The notes under the pieces were generated by a model. It was not told where the DNA came from. It did no database searches and was given only the letters and a program-made list of their open reading frames with translations. DNA of 64,000 nucleotides. Origin: Aeromicrobium yanjiei (GTDB lineage Bacteria; Actinomycetota; Actinomycetes; Propionibacteriales; Nocardioidaceae). Shown piece after piece: positions 43,697-51,590 of this stretch (positions are counted from its first letter, which is position 1; each line of letters begins with the position of its first letter). The DNA is taken from assembly GCF_009649075.1 (NCBI RefSeq), contig NZ_CP045737.1:1178001-1242000 (forward strand), given 5' to 3'. The translations under genes and the position numbers were made by a program.

Positions 43697-43948
43697 ATGG
43701 CCGAGAGCATGCGTAGAGGAGATGGGGCGGGAACGACGTCCCGGGAGTGGTCGTGGGCCCGATTCTTGACGTTCTTCGGGGTGGGCGGTCTCGCTGTGGC
43801 AGCGCTGGCGCGTCTCGCGTCAGACACGAGGCTGGGCAGCTTGATCCAGGCGGTGCTGGCATTCGCAGCTCTCGCAGCAGCTGTTGCGTTCATTTACATC
43901 GTCGTCAATGCGATGGGCAGCTTGTACGGACGCAGCTGGAGGAAGTGA
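43697..43948 (+). CDS. Small two-helix membrane protein
   Basis: An 83-residue product from ATG 43697 (MAESMRRGDGAGTTSREW), with hydrophobic helices FLTFFGVGGLAVAALARLAS and AVLAFAALAAAVAFIYIVVN and a short basic end YGRSWRK. No family recognised. A TTG ten codons upstream also fits the frame, but GGGGTCAGG supports the ATG. Confidence 0.55.
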   Translation: MAESMRRGDGAGTTSREWSWARFLTFFGVGGLAVAALARLASDTRLGSLIQAVLAFAALAAAVAFIYIVVNAMGSLYGRSWRK

Positions 43949-43988
43949 CCTGCGGGCTTGCAGACCGTCTCAGCATTGCCCTGGCCGC

Positions 43989-44522
43989 TCAAGAGTCTGA
44001 TTTGACGATCGTGACGACCTGGGAGACGACGGTGACGTCCTGGCTGGTGCCCTTGGTGGTCACCCAAGTGGGCTCCGGGACGTCGGGACCGGCGATGCCC
44101 GACCCCTCCCTGCCGATGTCCATCGTGTAGCGCGGGGCGTACGGGACGGTGATGGTCATCTTGGACTCGCACGCGCCCATGCTCAGCTGTGCCTCGAAGG
44201 GGATCTCGAACGACTTCAACGTGGTGATCCCGTTGTCACCGTCCGGCCCGCCGACGACGAGGCGATGAGGGAACTCCTTCGGCGCGTTCGAGAGGCATCG
44301 AGTCTCTCCCGCCCTGTACTCGTTGACCCCGCGGACGTCACGGATCGTCACGCGGAACGTGTGGGTCCTGCCGTCGCTGGGAGCAGAGGGCGGGCCGCTG
44401 GGGCTCGTCGATGCGGCAACCGGGTTCGACGCCGACTTCGGCTCGGTCCCGGCGTCGTTGTCACTGCATGCGGCGAGCGCGGTCAACGCGACGGCCCCGA
44501 CCAGGATCCCGGCTCTTCTCAT
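43989..44522 (-). CDS. Predicted lipoprotein, unknown function
   Basis: A 177-residue lipoprotein: signal peptide with lipobox LAAC (Cys19), a Ser/Pro/Ala-rich linker to about residue 50, then a beta-rich mature domain (THTFRVTIRDVRGVNEYRAG, KSFEIPFEAQLSMGACESKM). Two cysteines (ETRCLS and GACES) may form a disulfide. Should be attached to the outer face of the cytoplasmic membrane. No family recognised. Confidence 0.7.
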   Translation of the reverse strand: MRRAGILVGAVALTALAACSDNDAGTEPKSASNPVAASTSPSGPPSAPSDGRTHTFRVTIRDVRGVNEYRAGETRCLSNAPKEFPHRLVVGGPDGDNGITTLKSFEIPFEAQLSMGACESKMTITVPYAPRYTMDIGREGSGIAGPDVPEPTWVTTKGTSQDVTVVSQVVTIVKSDS

Positions 44523-44590
44523 GGGCCTGACGGTAGCCCCGCACCGCCTGATCCGGCTGTGAATCGCCGATCACGATCCAGGACCGGGCG

Positions 44591-46345
44591 TCAGGGACGC
44601 GGGACGTTGCGCAGATTGGAGCGGGCCATCTGCAGCGCCTCGCCCACGCCGCCGTTGAGCACGACCTTGCTCAGCGCCATCGCGAACCCGCGCACCTGCT
44701 CGCCGGTGACCGTGGGCGGGATCGACAGCGCCATCGGGTCGGTGACGAGCTGGACGAGCGCGGGGCCGTCCACCGCGAAGGCGGTCTCGAGCGCCTCTCG
44801 GATCGCGCTGGGGTCCTCCACCCGCTGGGAGTGGATGCCGGCAGCGGCAGCGATCGCGGTGTAGTCGACCGGCGGGACGTCGACGCCGAAGTCGGGCAGG
44901 CCGTCGACCAGCATCTCGGCCTTGACCATGCCCAGCGTCGAGTTGTCGAACAGGACGATCTTGACCGGGAGCTTGTACATCGCGACCGTCAGCAGCTCGG
45001 ACAGCATCATCGACAGGCCGCCGTCGCCGGAGATGGACACGACCTGCCGTCCCGGGTGGGACATCTGCGCGCCGACCGCGTGAGGGAGCGCATTGGCCAT
45101 CGAGCCGTGGAGCATCGAGGCGATGAAGCGGCGCTGTCCCGTCGGGTTGATGTAGCGCGCGGTCCACACGTTGCACATGCCGGTGTCGGTCGTGAAGATC
45201 GCGTCGTCCGCCGCGACCTCGTCGAGGATCGACGCGGCGTACTCGGGGTGGATGGGCACGAGGGTGTCGGCCGACCGGGTGTACGCGCCGACGACGCGGT
45301 GCATCATCTTGTCGTGCTTGCCGAGCCACCGCTCGAGGAAGCTGCGGTCGTCCTTGCGCTCCACGAGCGGCGCGAGCGCCCGCAGGGTCGCCAGCACGTC
45401 GCCGTGCACCGGCACGTCGACACGGGTACGGCGTCCGATGACGCCGGCGTTGACGTCCACCTGTGCGGTGGTCACGTCGCCCGGCAGGAACTGCGAGTAC
45501 GGGAAGTCGGTGCCGAGCATCACCAGCAGGTCGGCGTCGTGCATCCCTGCGTGGGCGGCGCCGTAGCCGAGGAGCCCGGTCATGCCGACGTCGTACGGGT
45601 TGTCGTACTGGATGAACTCCTTGCCGCGCAGCGAGTGGCCGATCGGGGCACCGATCTGCTCGGCCAGGGCGATGACCTCGTCGTGCGCGCCACGCACCCC
45701 GTACCCGGCGAAGATCGCGACCCGCTCGGCCCGGTTGATCGCCTCGGCGAGGCGTTCGACAGAGGCCTGGTCGGGGACGATCGTGGGCGGGTCGGGGAGC
45801 AGCAGCGGGACGATGTCGCCGACTGCGGGCAGCTCGGCGATGTCGCCGGGCAGGGTCACGACGGAGACGCCGTGGCCGGCGGTCGCTGAGCGGATCGCGG
45901 CGCGGAACATCCGCGGTGCCTGCTCGGCGGTCAGGACCAGCTCGTTGAACGTCGAGCACTCGCCGAAGATCCGGTCGGGGTGGGTCTCCTGGAAGTATCC
46001 CGAGCCGATCTCGTTGCTCGGGATGTGCGAGGCGATCGCCAGGACGGGGGCGCCGGAACGGTGCGCGTCGTAGAGACCGTTGATGAGGTGCAGGTTGCCC
46101 GGGCCGCAGGACCCCGCGCAGACGGCGAGCTCGCCGGTCAGCTGGGCGTCCGCCGAGGCAGCGAACGCTGCGGCCTCCTCGTGCCGGACGTGGATCCAGT
46201 CGATCCCGCCCTTGGCCGATCCGCCGGTGCGACGGACCTCGTCGACGACGGGGTTGAGGCTGTCGCCCACGATCCCGTAGATCCGGCGGACACCTGCCTC
46301 GACGAGATACTCGACCAGCTGTCCGGCGACGGTGCTCGAGCTCAT
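44591..46345 (-). CDS. poxB: Pyruvate dehydrogenase (quinone)/pyruvate oxidase type, TPP- and FAD-dependent
   Basis: Decarboxylates pyruvate to acetate and CO2, passing electrons to quinone at the membrane. The 584-residue protein has the N-terminal TPP domain (GIVGDSLNPVVDEVR, HVRHEEAAAFAAS with the catalytic Glu), a central FAD/Rossmann-like domain (VAIFAGYGVRGAHDEVIALA) and the TPP motif ISGDGGLSMMLSELLT...FDNSTLGM. Resemblance to PoxB is close. It is divergent from the guanidine-responsive SMR gene and offers a bypass of AceE. Confidence 0.92.
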   Translation of the reverse strand: MSSSTVAGQLVEYLVEAGVRRIYGIVGDSLNPVVDEVRRTGGSAKGGIDWIHVRHEEAAAFAASADAQLTGELAVCAGSCGPGNLHLINGLYDAHRSGAPVLAIASHIPSNEIGSGYFQETHPDRIFGECSTFNELVLTAEQAPRMFRAAIRSATAGHGVSVVTLPGDIAELPAVGDIVPLLLPDPPTIVPDQASVERLAEAINRAERVAIFAGYGVRGAHDEVIALAEQIGAPIGHSLRGKEFIQYDNPYDVGMTGLLGYGAAHAGMHDADLLVMLGTDFPYSQFLPGDVTTAQVDVNAGVIGRRTRVDVPVHGDVLATLRALAPLVERKDDRSFLERWLGKHDKMMHRVVGAYTRSADTLVPIHPEYAASILDEVAADDAIFTTDTGMCNVWTARYINPTGQRRFIASMLHGSMANALPHAVGAQMSHPGRQVVSISGDGGLSMMLSELLTVAMYKLPVKIVLFDNSTLGMVKAEMLVDGLPDFGVDVPPVDYTAIAAAAGIHSQRVEDPSAIREALETAFAVDGPALVQLVTDPMALSIPPTVTGEQVRGFAMALSKVVLNGGVGEALQMARSNLRNVPRP

Positions 46346-46481
46346 CGGTGTGAATCCGTGGTCATGTCGTCTCCTCGTTCACGGGCCGGGACGCCCCGTC
46401 TCAGTATGTGCCGGAGGCCAAGGATCTGGCATCAGCGCGCTCAGCGCAGGGGTGAGAGACTGGGGGAGCCACCACAGGCAC

Positions 46482-46523
46482 CCGGACGAGGTGCGCCGTA
46501 CCCGGCCAGCGACAAGACGGCGC
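46482..46523 (+). promoter_or_regulatory. Guanidine-III riboswitch (ykkC-III)
   Basis: The 42-nt segment starts CCGGACGAGGTGCGCCGTAC and ends GACAAGACGGCGC. It is almost identical to the guanidine-III aptamer known from Thermobifida fusca. The diagnostic pseudoknot is present: GCGCCGT (46493-46499) pairs with ACGGCGC (46517-46523). The 5' CCGG pairs with CCGG at 46502-46505. The ribosome-binding site GGAGG (46526-46530) follows directly, so ligand binding should control translation start of the SMR gene. Recognised by memory of the motif and its pairing, not by a covariance search. Confidence 0.93.
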
Positions 46524-46538
46524 GTGGAGGTTTTCGTC

Positions 46539-46853
46539 ATGGCATGGGCCGTTCTGATCGTCTCGGGTCTTCTCGAAGGTGTGTGGGCCACGGCCCTCGG
46601 CCGATCCGACGGATTGACTCGGGTCACCCCGACGATTGTTTTCGGTGTCGGGCTGGTGCTGAGCATGATCGGCCTCGCCGTCGCGATGCGTGACCTGCCG
46701 ACCGGCACGGCGTACGCGGTGTGGGTCGGGATCGGTGCGACGGTCACGGTCTGCGTCGCGATGGCCACCGGGCAGGAGACCGTGAGCCTGGTCAAGATCC
46801 TGCTCCTCGCCGGGATCGTGGCGTGCGTCGTGGGGCTCAAGCTCGCGCACTGA
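46539..46853 (+). CDS. gdx: SMR-family guanidinium exporter (Gdx/SugE type)
   Basis: A 104-residue, four-helix proton-coupled exporter that works as an antiparallel dimer. The first helix MAWAVLIVSGLLEGVWATAL carries the essential Glu13. The Gdx/SugE signature follows (TRVTPTIVFGVGLVLSMIGL, then LPTGTAYAVWVGIGA). The guanidine-III riboswitch just upstream makes guanidinium the expected substrate, rather than quaternary ammonium drugs. It starts 8 bases after GGAGG. Confidence 0.93.
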   Translation: MAWAVLIVSGLLEGVWATALGRSDGLTRVTPTIVFGVGLVLSMIGLAVAMRDLPTGTAYAVWVGIGATVTVCVAMATGQETVSLVKILLLAGIVACVVGLKLAH

Positions 46854-46865
46854 CCGGACGGTGTG

Positions 46866-47261
46866 TCAGCGCGGCTCGGATCCGTCGCAGGCGTCGTCGA
46901 CGAGCTCGCGCACCTGGGTCAGTCCCGAGACGGTGCGCGCCCCGTCGTCCTCCAGGGGCGCCACGACCGCGACCCCGTACGTGCCGTTGAGCTCCTCGAA
47001 TGCCTTGCGCGCATCGCCCTCGACGAGCGCCACGACGCCGAGTCGCGTGCTCTCGGTGAGCTTGACGACGAAGTCGTCGGTGACGAGTCCGCCGATCCGC
47101 TCCACGGTGTCCTTGTCCTCGTCGGAGGAGAAGTCGTGGTCGCAGACGAGACGCTCGTCCTGGAAGACTCGCGCGTCCTGGTCTGCATCCGACGAGCACC
47201 CCGACAGCGCGAGCACGGCGGCGCCGGCGACCAACCACGCGGGGAACGTCCATCGGGCCAT
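46866..47261 (-). CDS. Predicted lipoprotein, unknown function
   Basis: A 131-residue lipoprotein with signal peptide and lipobox LSGC (Cys22). The mature domain is acidic (SSDADQDARVFQDERLVCDH, SSDEDKDTVERIGG) and has three further cysteines or polar pairs, with a strand-rich end LTQVRELVDDACDGSEPR. No family recognised. Divergent from the methyltransferase gene. Confidence 0.65.
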   Translation of the reverse strand: MARWTFPAWLVAGAAVLALSGCSSDADQDARVFQDERLVCDHDFSSDEDKDTVERIGGLVTDDFVVKLTESTRLGVVALVEGDARKAFEELNGTYGVAVVAPLEDDGARTVSGLTQVRELVDDACDGSEPR

Positions 47262-47332
47262 GCCCCACTCTGGCTCACAGACGGCACGCCCGACAAGGCA
47301 TCCGGGCCGGCCGGGTCTGGCACGATGGCGCC

Positions 47333-48112
47333 ATGGTCGAGGTCTTCGACGTGTCCGACGTGGTCGCCCGGTTGCGCGCCGCCGGCAGTGTGTACGCCGA
47401 GGACGAGGCCGCCGTGCTCCGCGCTGCCGCCGGCTCGCAGGACGACCTGGAGTCGATGGTCCGCCGGCGGGTCGCGGGGGAGCCGCTCGAGGTCGTCGTC
47501 GGCTGGGCCGAGTTCTGCGGCCACCGTGTGGTCGTCGAGCCCGGTGTCTTCGTGCCCCGCACCCGCACGGGAGTCCTGGTCGACCAGGGCGCACGCCTCA
47601 TCGGGCCCGGGGCCGTCGTGGTGGACCTGTGCTGCGGCACCGGCGCCGTGGGACTCGCGCTGCACGCCCGGGTCGACGGCATCGAGCTCCACGCGGCCGA
47701 CATCGATCCGGCGGCCGTACGCTGCGCCCGCCGCAACCTCGAGCCGCTCGGCGCCGCGGTCCACCAGGGCGACCTGTTCGACGCGCTGCCCGGGACGCTG
47801 CAGGGTGCCGTGGACCTGCTCGTGGTCAATGCGCCGTACGTGCCGACCGCGGCGATCTCCACCATGCCGCCCGAGGCGCGTGAGCACGAGCCCCTGGCCG
47901 CGCTGGACGGGGGAGGGGACGGTGTGGACCTGCATCGACGCGTCGCCGCGCACGCGCTCACGTGGCTGGCACCGGGCGGCCATCTCCTCATCGAGACGAG
48001 CCCGCGGCAGGCTGCGCTGACGACTGCGGCGATGGCGACCGGAGCGCTCGCGTCGAGGGTCGTGACCGATGCGGTCATCGATGGATCCGTTGCCATCGGA
48101 TGGGCGCGATGA
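47333..48112 (+). CDS. PrmC/HemK-like protein N5-glutamine methyltransferase homologue
   Basis: A 259-residue SAM-dependent methyltransferase with motif I VVDLCCGTGAVGLALHA, acidic motif II AADIDPAAVRCARRN and NAPYVPT in place of the NPPY motif of PrmC. The N-terminal helical region is shorter than in true release-factor methyltransferases and the Pro-to-Ala change is notable, so the glutamine target is only probable. True PrmC is expected elsewhere. Confidence 0.8.
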   Translation: MVEVFDVSDVVARLRAAGSVYAEDEAAVLRAAAGSQDDLESMVRRRVAGEPLEVVVGWAEFCGHRVVVEPGVFVPRTRTGVLVDQGARLIGPGAVVVDLCCGTGAVGLALHARVDGIELHAADIDPAAVRCARRNLEPLGAAVHQGDLFDALPGTLQGAVDLLVVNAPYVPTAAISTMPPEAREHEPLAALDGGGDGVDLHRRVAAHALTWLAPGGHLLIETSPRQAALTTAAMATGALASRVVTDAVIDGSVAIGWAR

Positions 48113-48116
48113 CATC

Positions 48117-49247
48117 ATGTCTCGAATGAGGTTGGCTCCCGGGGTGTCAGTGCTCCTCGCCCTCCTGGTCGCGGGCTGCGCCTCCGGGATCGAGGACCCC
48201 GCGCCGAGGACGGCGTCTCCGCGCACGAGGGTCATCCCCGCGCAGTCCGCTGCTGCGCTGAAGGACGGCCGGGACGTCGAGCTGGTCGCCACCCTGCCCG
48301 CCTCGATCGACGGCAACAGGACCTTCTGGCTGGGTGCGGACGCCAGGGGCACCGTCTACGGCGAGATCGTCGTCCCGGCCCCGAAGGTCGCTCCTGGCAG
48401 CATGGCGGAAGTCGACTCGTACTCCCAGCCGGTCCTGATCGACCTGGCGGGCAAGGTCACGCACCTGACGCCCCCCAGGACCTCCGGCACCACCACCCAG
48501 ATGACGGGCGCCGACGCCGATGACGAGTGGGTCACCTGGCTCGAGTCCGCGTCCGTGCAGGCCGGCAGTGGGGAGTGGACGCTGTACTCGTACGAGCGCG
48601 CGACGCAGAAGCTGCGCGTCCTCGGATCGTACGAGGACGAGGTCGCCGGTGAGGACTCCTTCCTCGACTACGACGGTCGCCCCGAGATCCTCGGCGGCGA
48701 CGTGGTGATGGGCATCGGGTCGACGAACAGGGGCGGAAAGGGGAGTGCGGTGCTCAGCGCCCCGCTCGACGGTTCGAGGCCGCTGGAGGTGCTGGTGCCC
48801 ACGGCCAACGATCCCGACGCCGACGAGGACGGGTTCAGCTACGTGCAGGGCAAGGACGCCCTGATGTATCGCGATGCCGCGACGGGCAGGACGCGGCAGC
48901 TGGCCCCCGGCGACGACGAGTGCCAGCGCTTCCGGTTCGGCGTCCTGCTCACCTGCGACAGGACCGATGAGGGCGTCGTGGTCCGCCTCAAGGGCACCGA
49001 CATCGACACCCGCCTCGGACCGTTCGGCGCCCACGTCGGCTACGTCGAGCTCGAGGACGGCTGGGCCTCGTTCGTGACGGACCCGGACGGCGACCCGAGG
49101 ATCTACGCGGTGGAGCTCGCGACGTCGACGATGTACGAGACGTCCCGGTCCCAAAACGATTGGAACCTGATGGGCCACGGGTACGCGATGGTGACGCACC
49201 GCGACGGCGACACGGTCACCGGCAACGACCTCGTCAAGCTGCTCTGA
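48117..49247 (+). CDS. Predicted lipoprotein with beta-propeller-like repeats
   Basis: A 376-residue lipoprotein with lipobox VAGC (Cys21). The mature part contains repeating strand-turn-strand units with WVTWLESASVQAG, WTLYSYERATQKLRVLGSYE and IYAVELATSTMYETS, which look like blades of a beta-propeller or TolB-like surface protein. Not assigned to a family. Start ATG 48117 or 48126. Confidence 0.65.
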   Translation: MSRMRLAPGVSVLLALLVAGCASGIEDPAPRTASPRTRVIPAQSAAALKDGRDVELVATLPASIDGNRTFWLGADARGTVYGEIVVPAPKVAPGSMAEVDSYSQPVLIDLAGKVTHLTPPRTSGTTTQMTGADADDEWVTWLESASVQAGSGEWTLYSYERATQKLRVLGSYEDEVAGEDSFLDYDGRPEILGGDVVMGIGSTNRGGKGSAVLSAPLDGSRPLEVLVPTANDPDADEDGFSYVQGKDALMYRDAATGRTRQLAPGDDECQRFRFGVLLTCDRTDEGVVVRLKGTDIDTRLGPFGAHVGYVELEDGWASFVTDPDGDPRIYAVELATSTMYETSRSQNDWNLMGHGYAMVTHRDGDTVTGNDLVKLL

Positions 49248-49272
49248 CCCCCCCGCCCGCTCGCCCTCGCTC

Positions 49273-49395
49273 GCGGATTCCCAGGAGAACCCCGGAAACC
49301 GACGCCTGGCGTCCGTCGCAACAAGGGTGAGGTGCCGGCTTTCGGGGTCAGGCCCCGAACCTCCGACAATTCCGGGGTTCTCCTGGGAAACCGCG
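49273..49395. repeat. Palindromic element, copy C (extended terminal inverted repeats)
   Basis: Bounded by CGCGGATTCCCAGGAGAACC (49273-49292, then CCGG) and its near-perfect complement ending TCCTGGGAAACCGCG at 49395. The core 15-bp ends at 49278-49292 and 49375-49389 are identical to copy A. The interior differs: it is longer and carries its own hairpins (TTTCGGGGTCAGGCCCCGAA). Lies 26 bases past the lipoprotein stop and upstream of the RecQ gene. Confidence 0.92.
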
Positions 49396-49469
49396 GCAGG
49401 GCGACCGCCCGCGGGCGGGGCGGCAGGGCGAGGCGGGGGCGTGTCGGGGGCGCCTGACACGATGGCGGC

Positions 49470-51569
49470 ATGACCACCGAAGCCGACGCCACGACCGCTC
49501 TGCGACGCCTGACCGGGCGGGACGACGCGGTCTTCCACGACGGCCAGCTGGAGGCGATCGAGGCGCTGGTGGACGGTCACCGGCGCGCGCTGGTCGTGCA
49601 GCGCACCGGCTGGGGCAAGTCCGCGGTCTACTTCATCTCCACCCTGCTGCTGCGTCAGCGCGGGGCGGGCCCGACGCTGCTGGTGTCGCCCCTGCTCGCC
49701 CTGATGCGCGACCAGGTCGCGGCAGCCGCCCGCGCCGGGGTGCGGGCCGTGGCGATCAACTCGGCCAACCCGCACGAGTGGGAGGAGACCCGGGCCAAGC
49801 TGGCGGCCGACGAGGTCGACATCCTGCTCGTCTCTCCCGAGCGGCTCAACAACCCCCGCTTCCGTGACGAGCAGCTGCCGGCCCTGGTCGAGCGCATGGG
49901 CATGCTGGTCGTCGACGAGGCCCACTGCATCTCTGACTGGGGCCACGACTTCCGTCCCGACTACCGCCGGCTCGCCGAGCTCATCGCCAAGCTGCCCGAC
50001 GACCTGCCGGTGCTGGCGACGACCGCGACGGCCAACGCCCGCGTGGTGACCGACGTCGCGGAGCAGCTGGGGGCCGAGGGCGAGGTGCTGACGATCCGCG
50101 GCTCCCTGGCGCGTACGTCGCTGCGACTCGGCGTCCTCGAGCTGCCCGGCGCGCGCGACCGGCTCGGCTGGTTGCTCAGCCACCTGGCCGAGCTGCCCGG
50201 CAGCGGCATCATCTACGCGCTGACGGTCTCGAACGCCGAGGACACCGCGCGGCTGCTGCGCGAGGGCGGCCACGCGGTGCGCGCCTACACCGGCCGCACC
50301 GATCCCGAGCAGCGCGAGGAGCTCGAGCGCCAGCTCAAGGACAACGAGATCAAGGCGCTCGTGGCGACCAGCGCCCTCGGCATGGGGTTCGACAAGCCCG
50401 ATCTCGGTTTCGTGATCCACCTCGGGGCACCGTCGTCGCCGGTCGCGTACTACCAGCAGGTCGGCCGTGCGGGCCGCGCCACCGACAACGCCGACGTGCT
50501 GCTGCTGCCCGGCCGCGAGGACCGCGACATCTGGACCTACTTCGCGACGTCCTCGATGCCGAGCGAGGAACGTGCGGCGGCCGTGATCGACGCGCTGGGC
50601 GACGAGACGCTCTCGACGCCCGCTCTGGAGGCCAGGGTCAACCTGCGCCGTTCGCCGCTCGAGCTGCTGCTCAAGGTGCTCGACGTCGACGGTGCGGTCC
50701 GCCGCGTGCAGGGCGGCTGGGTCGCGACCGGCGTCCCGTGGACGTACGACCGCGAGCGCTATGAGCGCATCGCCGCGGCCCGCGACGCCGAGCAGCAGTC
50801 GATGCTCACCTACCAGCGCGACACCACGTGCCGTATGGAGATGCTGCAGCGAGACCTCGACGACCCGACCGCGTCGCCGTGCGGTCGCTGCGACAACTGC
50901 ACGACCCCTTGGTACCCGACCGGCATCGACCCCGCCGCGACCCAGGCCGCGTCCAGCACGCTGGACAAGGTCGGCGTCGAGATCGAGCCACGCGCCCAGT
51001 GGCCCTCGGGGGCCGAGCGGCTCGGCGTCGAGGCCAAGGGCAAGATCCCTGTCGACGACCGCGCCGAGCCCGGTCGCGCGGTCGCGCGCTTGACCGACCT
51101 CGGCTGGGGCAACGTGCTGCGCGAGCTGTTCGCGGCCGGGGCGCCCGACGGACCCGTCACCGACGAGCTGCTCGGCGCCTGCGTGCGCGTGCTGAAGGAC
51201 TGGGGCTGGGACGAGCGTCCCGCGGCCGTCGTGAGCATCCCGTCGCGATCGCGCCCCCAGCTCGTCGACTCCCTGGCCCGCGGCATCGCCCGCATCGGCC
51301 GGCTCACCGACCTGGGCTCGCTCGACCAGGTCGGTCCCGAGCCGCGCGGGGGGCCCGGCGGCAACAGTGCCTACCGGCTCGCCGACGTGTGGGGGACGTT
51401 CGCGGTGGGCCCCGCCCTCGCGGACGGTCTGCGCGAGCTCGGCGGCAGGCCCGTGCTCCTGATCGACGACCGGGTCGACAGCCGCTGGACGCTGACCGTC
51501 GCGGCCCGCGAGCTGCGCCGCAGCGGCGCCGGGGCGGTGCTCCCGCTCGCTCTCGCGGTGGTCGCCTGA
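49470..51569 (+). CDS. RecQ-family DNA helicase with C-terminal phosphoribosyltransferase-like domain
   Basis: A 699-residue helicase. Residues 1-480 are RecQ-like: FHDGQLEAIEALV (motif 0), QRTGWGKSAVYF (Walker A), VVDEAHCISDWGHDFRPDYR (DEAH box and aromatic loop), TATATA, SALGMGFDKPDL and QQVGRAGRA. A zinc cluster follows (TTCRMEML, ASPCGRCDNCT). From about 560 comes a PRTase-like region (RPQLVDSLARGIARIGRLT, then RPVLLIDDRVDSRWTLTVAA) in place of the usual HRDC domain. This layout is known in actinobacterial RecQ-like proteins. The PRTase part may be a sensor rather than an enzyme (inference). Confidence 0.88.
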   Translation: MTTEADATTALRRLTGRDDAVFHDGQLEAIEALVDGHRRALVVQRTGWGKSAVYFISTLLLRQRGAGPTLLVSPLLALMRDQVAAAARAGVRAVAINSANPHEWEETRAKLAADEVDILLVSPERLNNPRFRDEQLPALVERMGMLVVDEAHCISDWGHDFRPDYRRLAELIAKLPDDLPVLATTATANARVVTDVAEQLGAEGEVLTIRGSLARTSLRLGVLELPGARDRLGWLLSHLAELPGSGIIYALTVSNAEDTARLLREGGHAVRAYTGRTDPEQREELERQLKDNEIKALVATSALGMGFDKPDLGFVIHLGAPSSPVAYYQQVGRAGRATDNADVLLLPGREDRDIWTYFATSSMPSEERAAAVIDALGDETLSTPALEARVNLRRSPLELLLKVLDVDGAVRRVQGGWVATGVPWTYDRERYERIAAARDAEQQSMLTYQRDTTCRMEMLQRDLDDPTASPCGRCDNCTTPWYPTGIDPAATQAASSTLDKVGVEIEPRAQWPSGAERLGVEAKGKIPVDDRAEPGRAVARLTDLGWGNVLRELFAAGAPDGPVTDELLGACVRVLKDWGWDERPAAVVSIPSRSRPQLVDSLARGIARIGRLTDLGSLDQVGPEPRGGPGGNSAYRLADVWGTFAVGPALADGLRELGGRPVLLIDDRVDSRWTLTVAARELRRSGAGAVLPLALAVVA

Positions 51570-51590
51570 CATCGGCGGTACGTTGACAGC

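Noticed and set aside
42266-44522. Integrated mobile element at tRNA-Val
   Set aside because: No integrase, relaxase or phage gene and no repeat of the tRNA 3' end was seen downstream. Kept only as a variable-looking patch.
46539-46853. Multidrug (quaternary ammonium) SMR pump
   Set aside because: The Gdx/SugE signature and the guanidine-III riboswitch favour guanidinium export.
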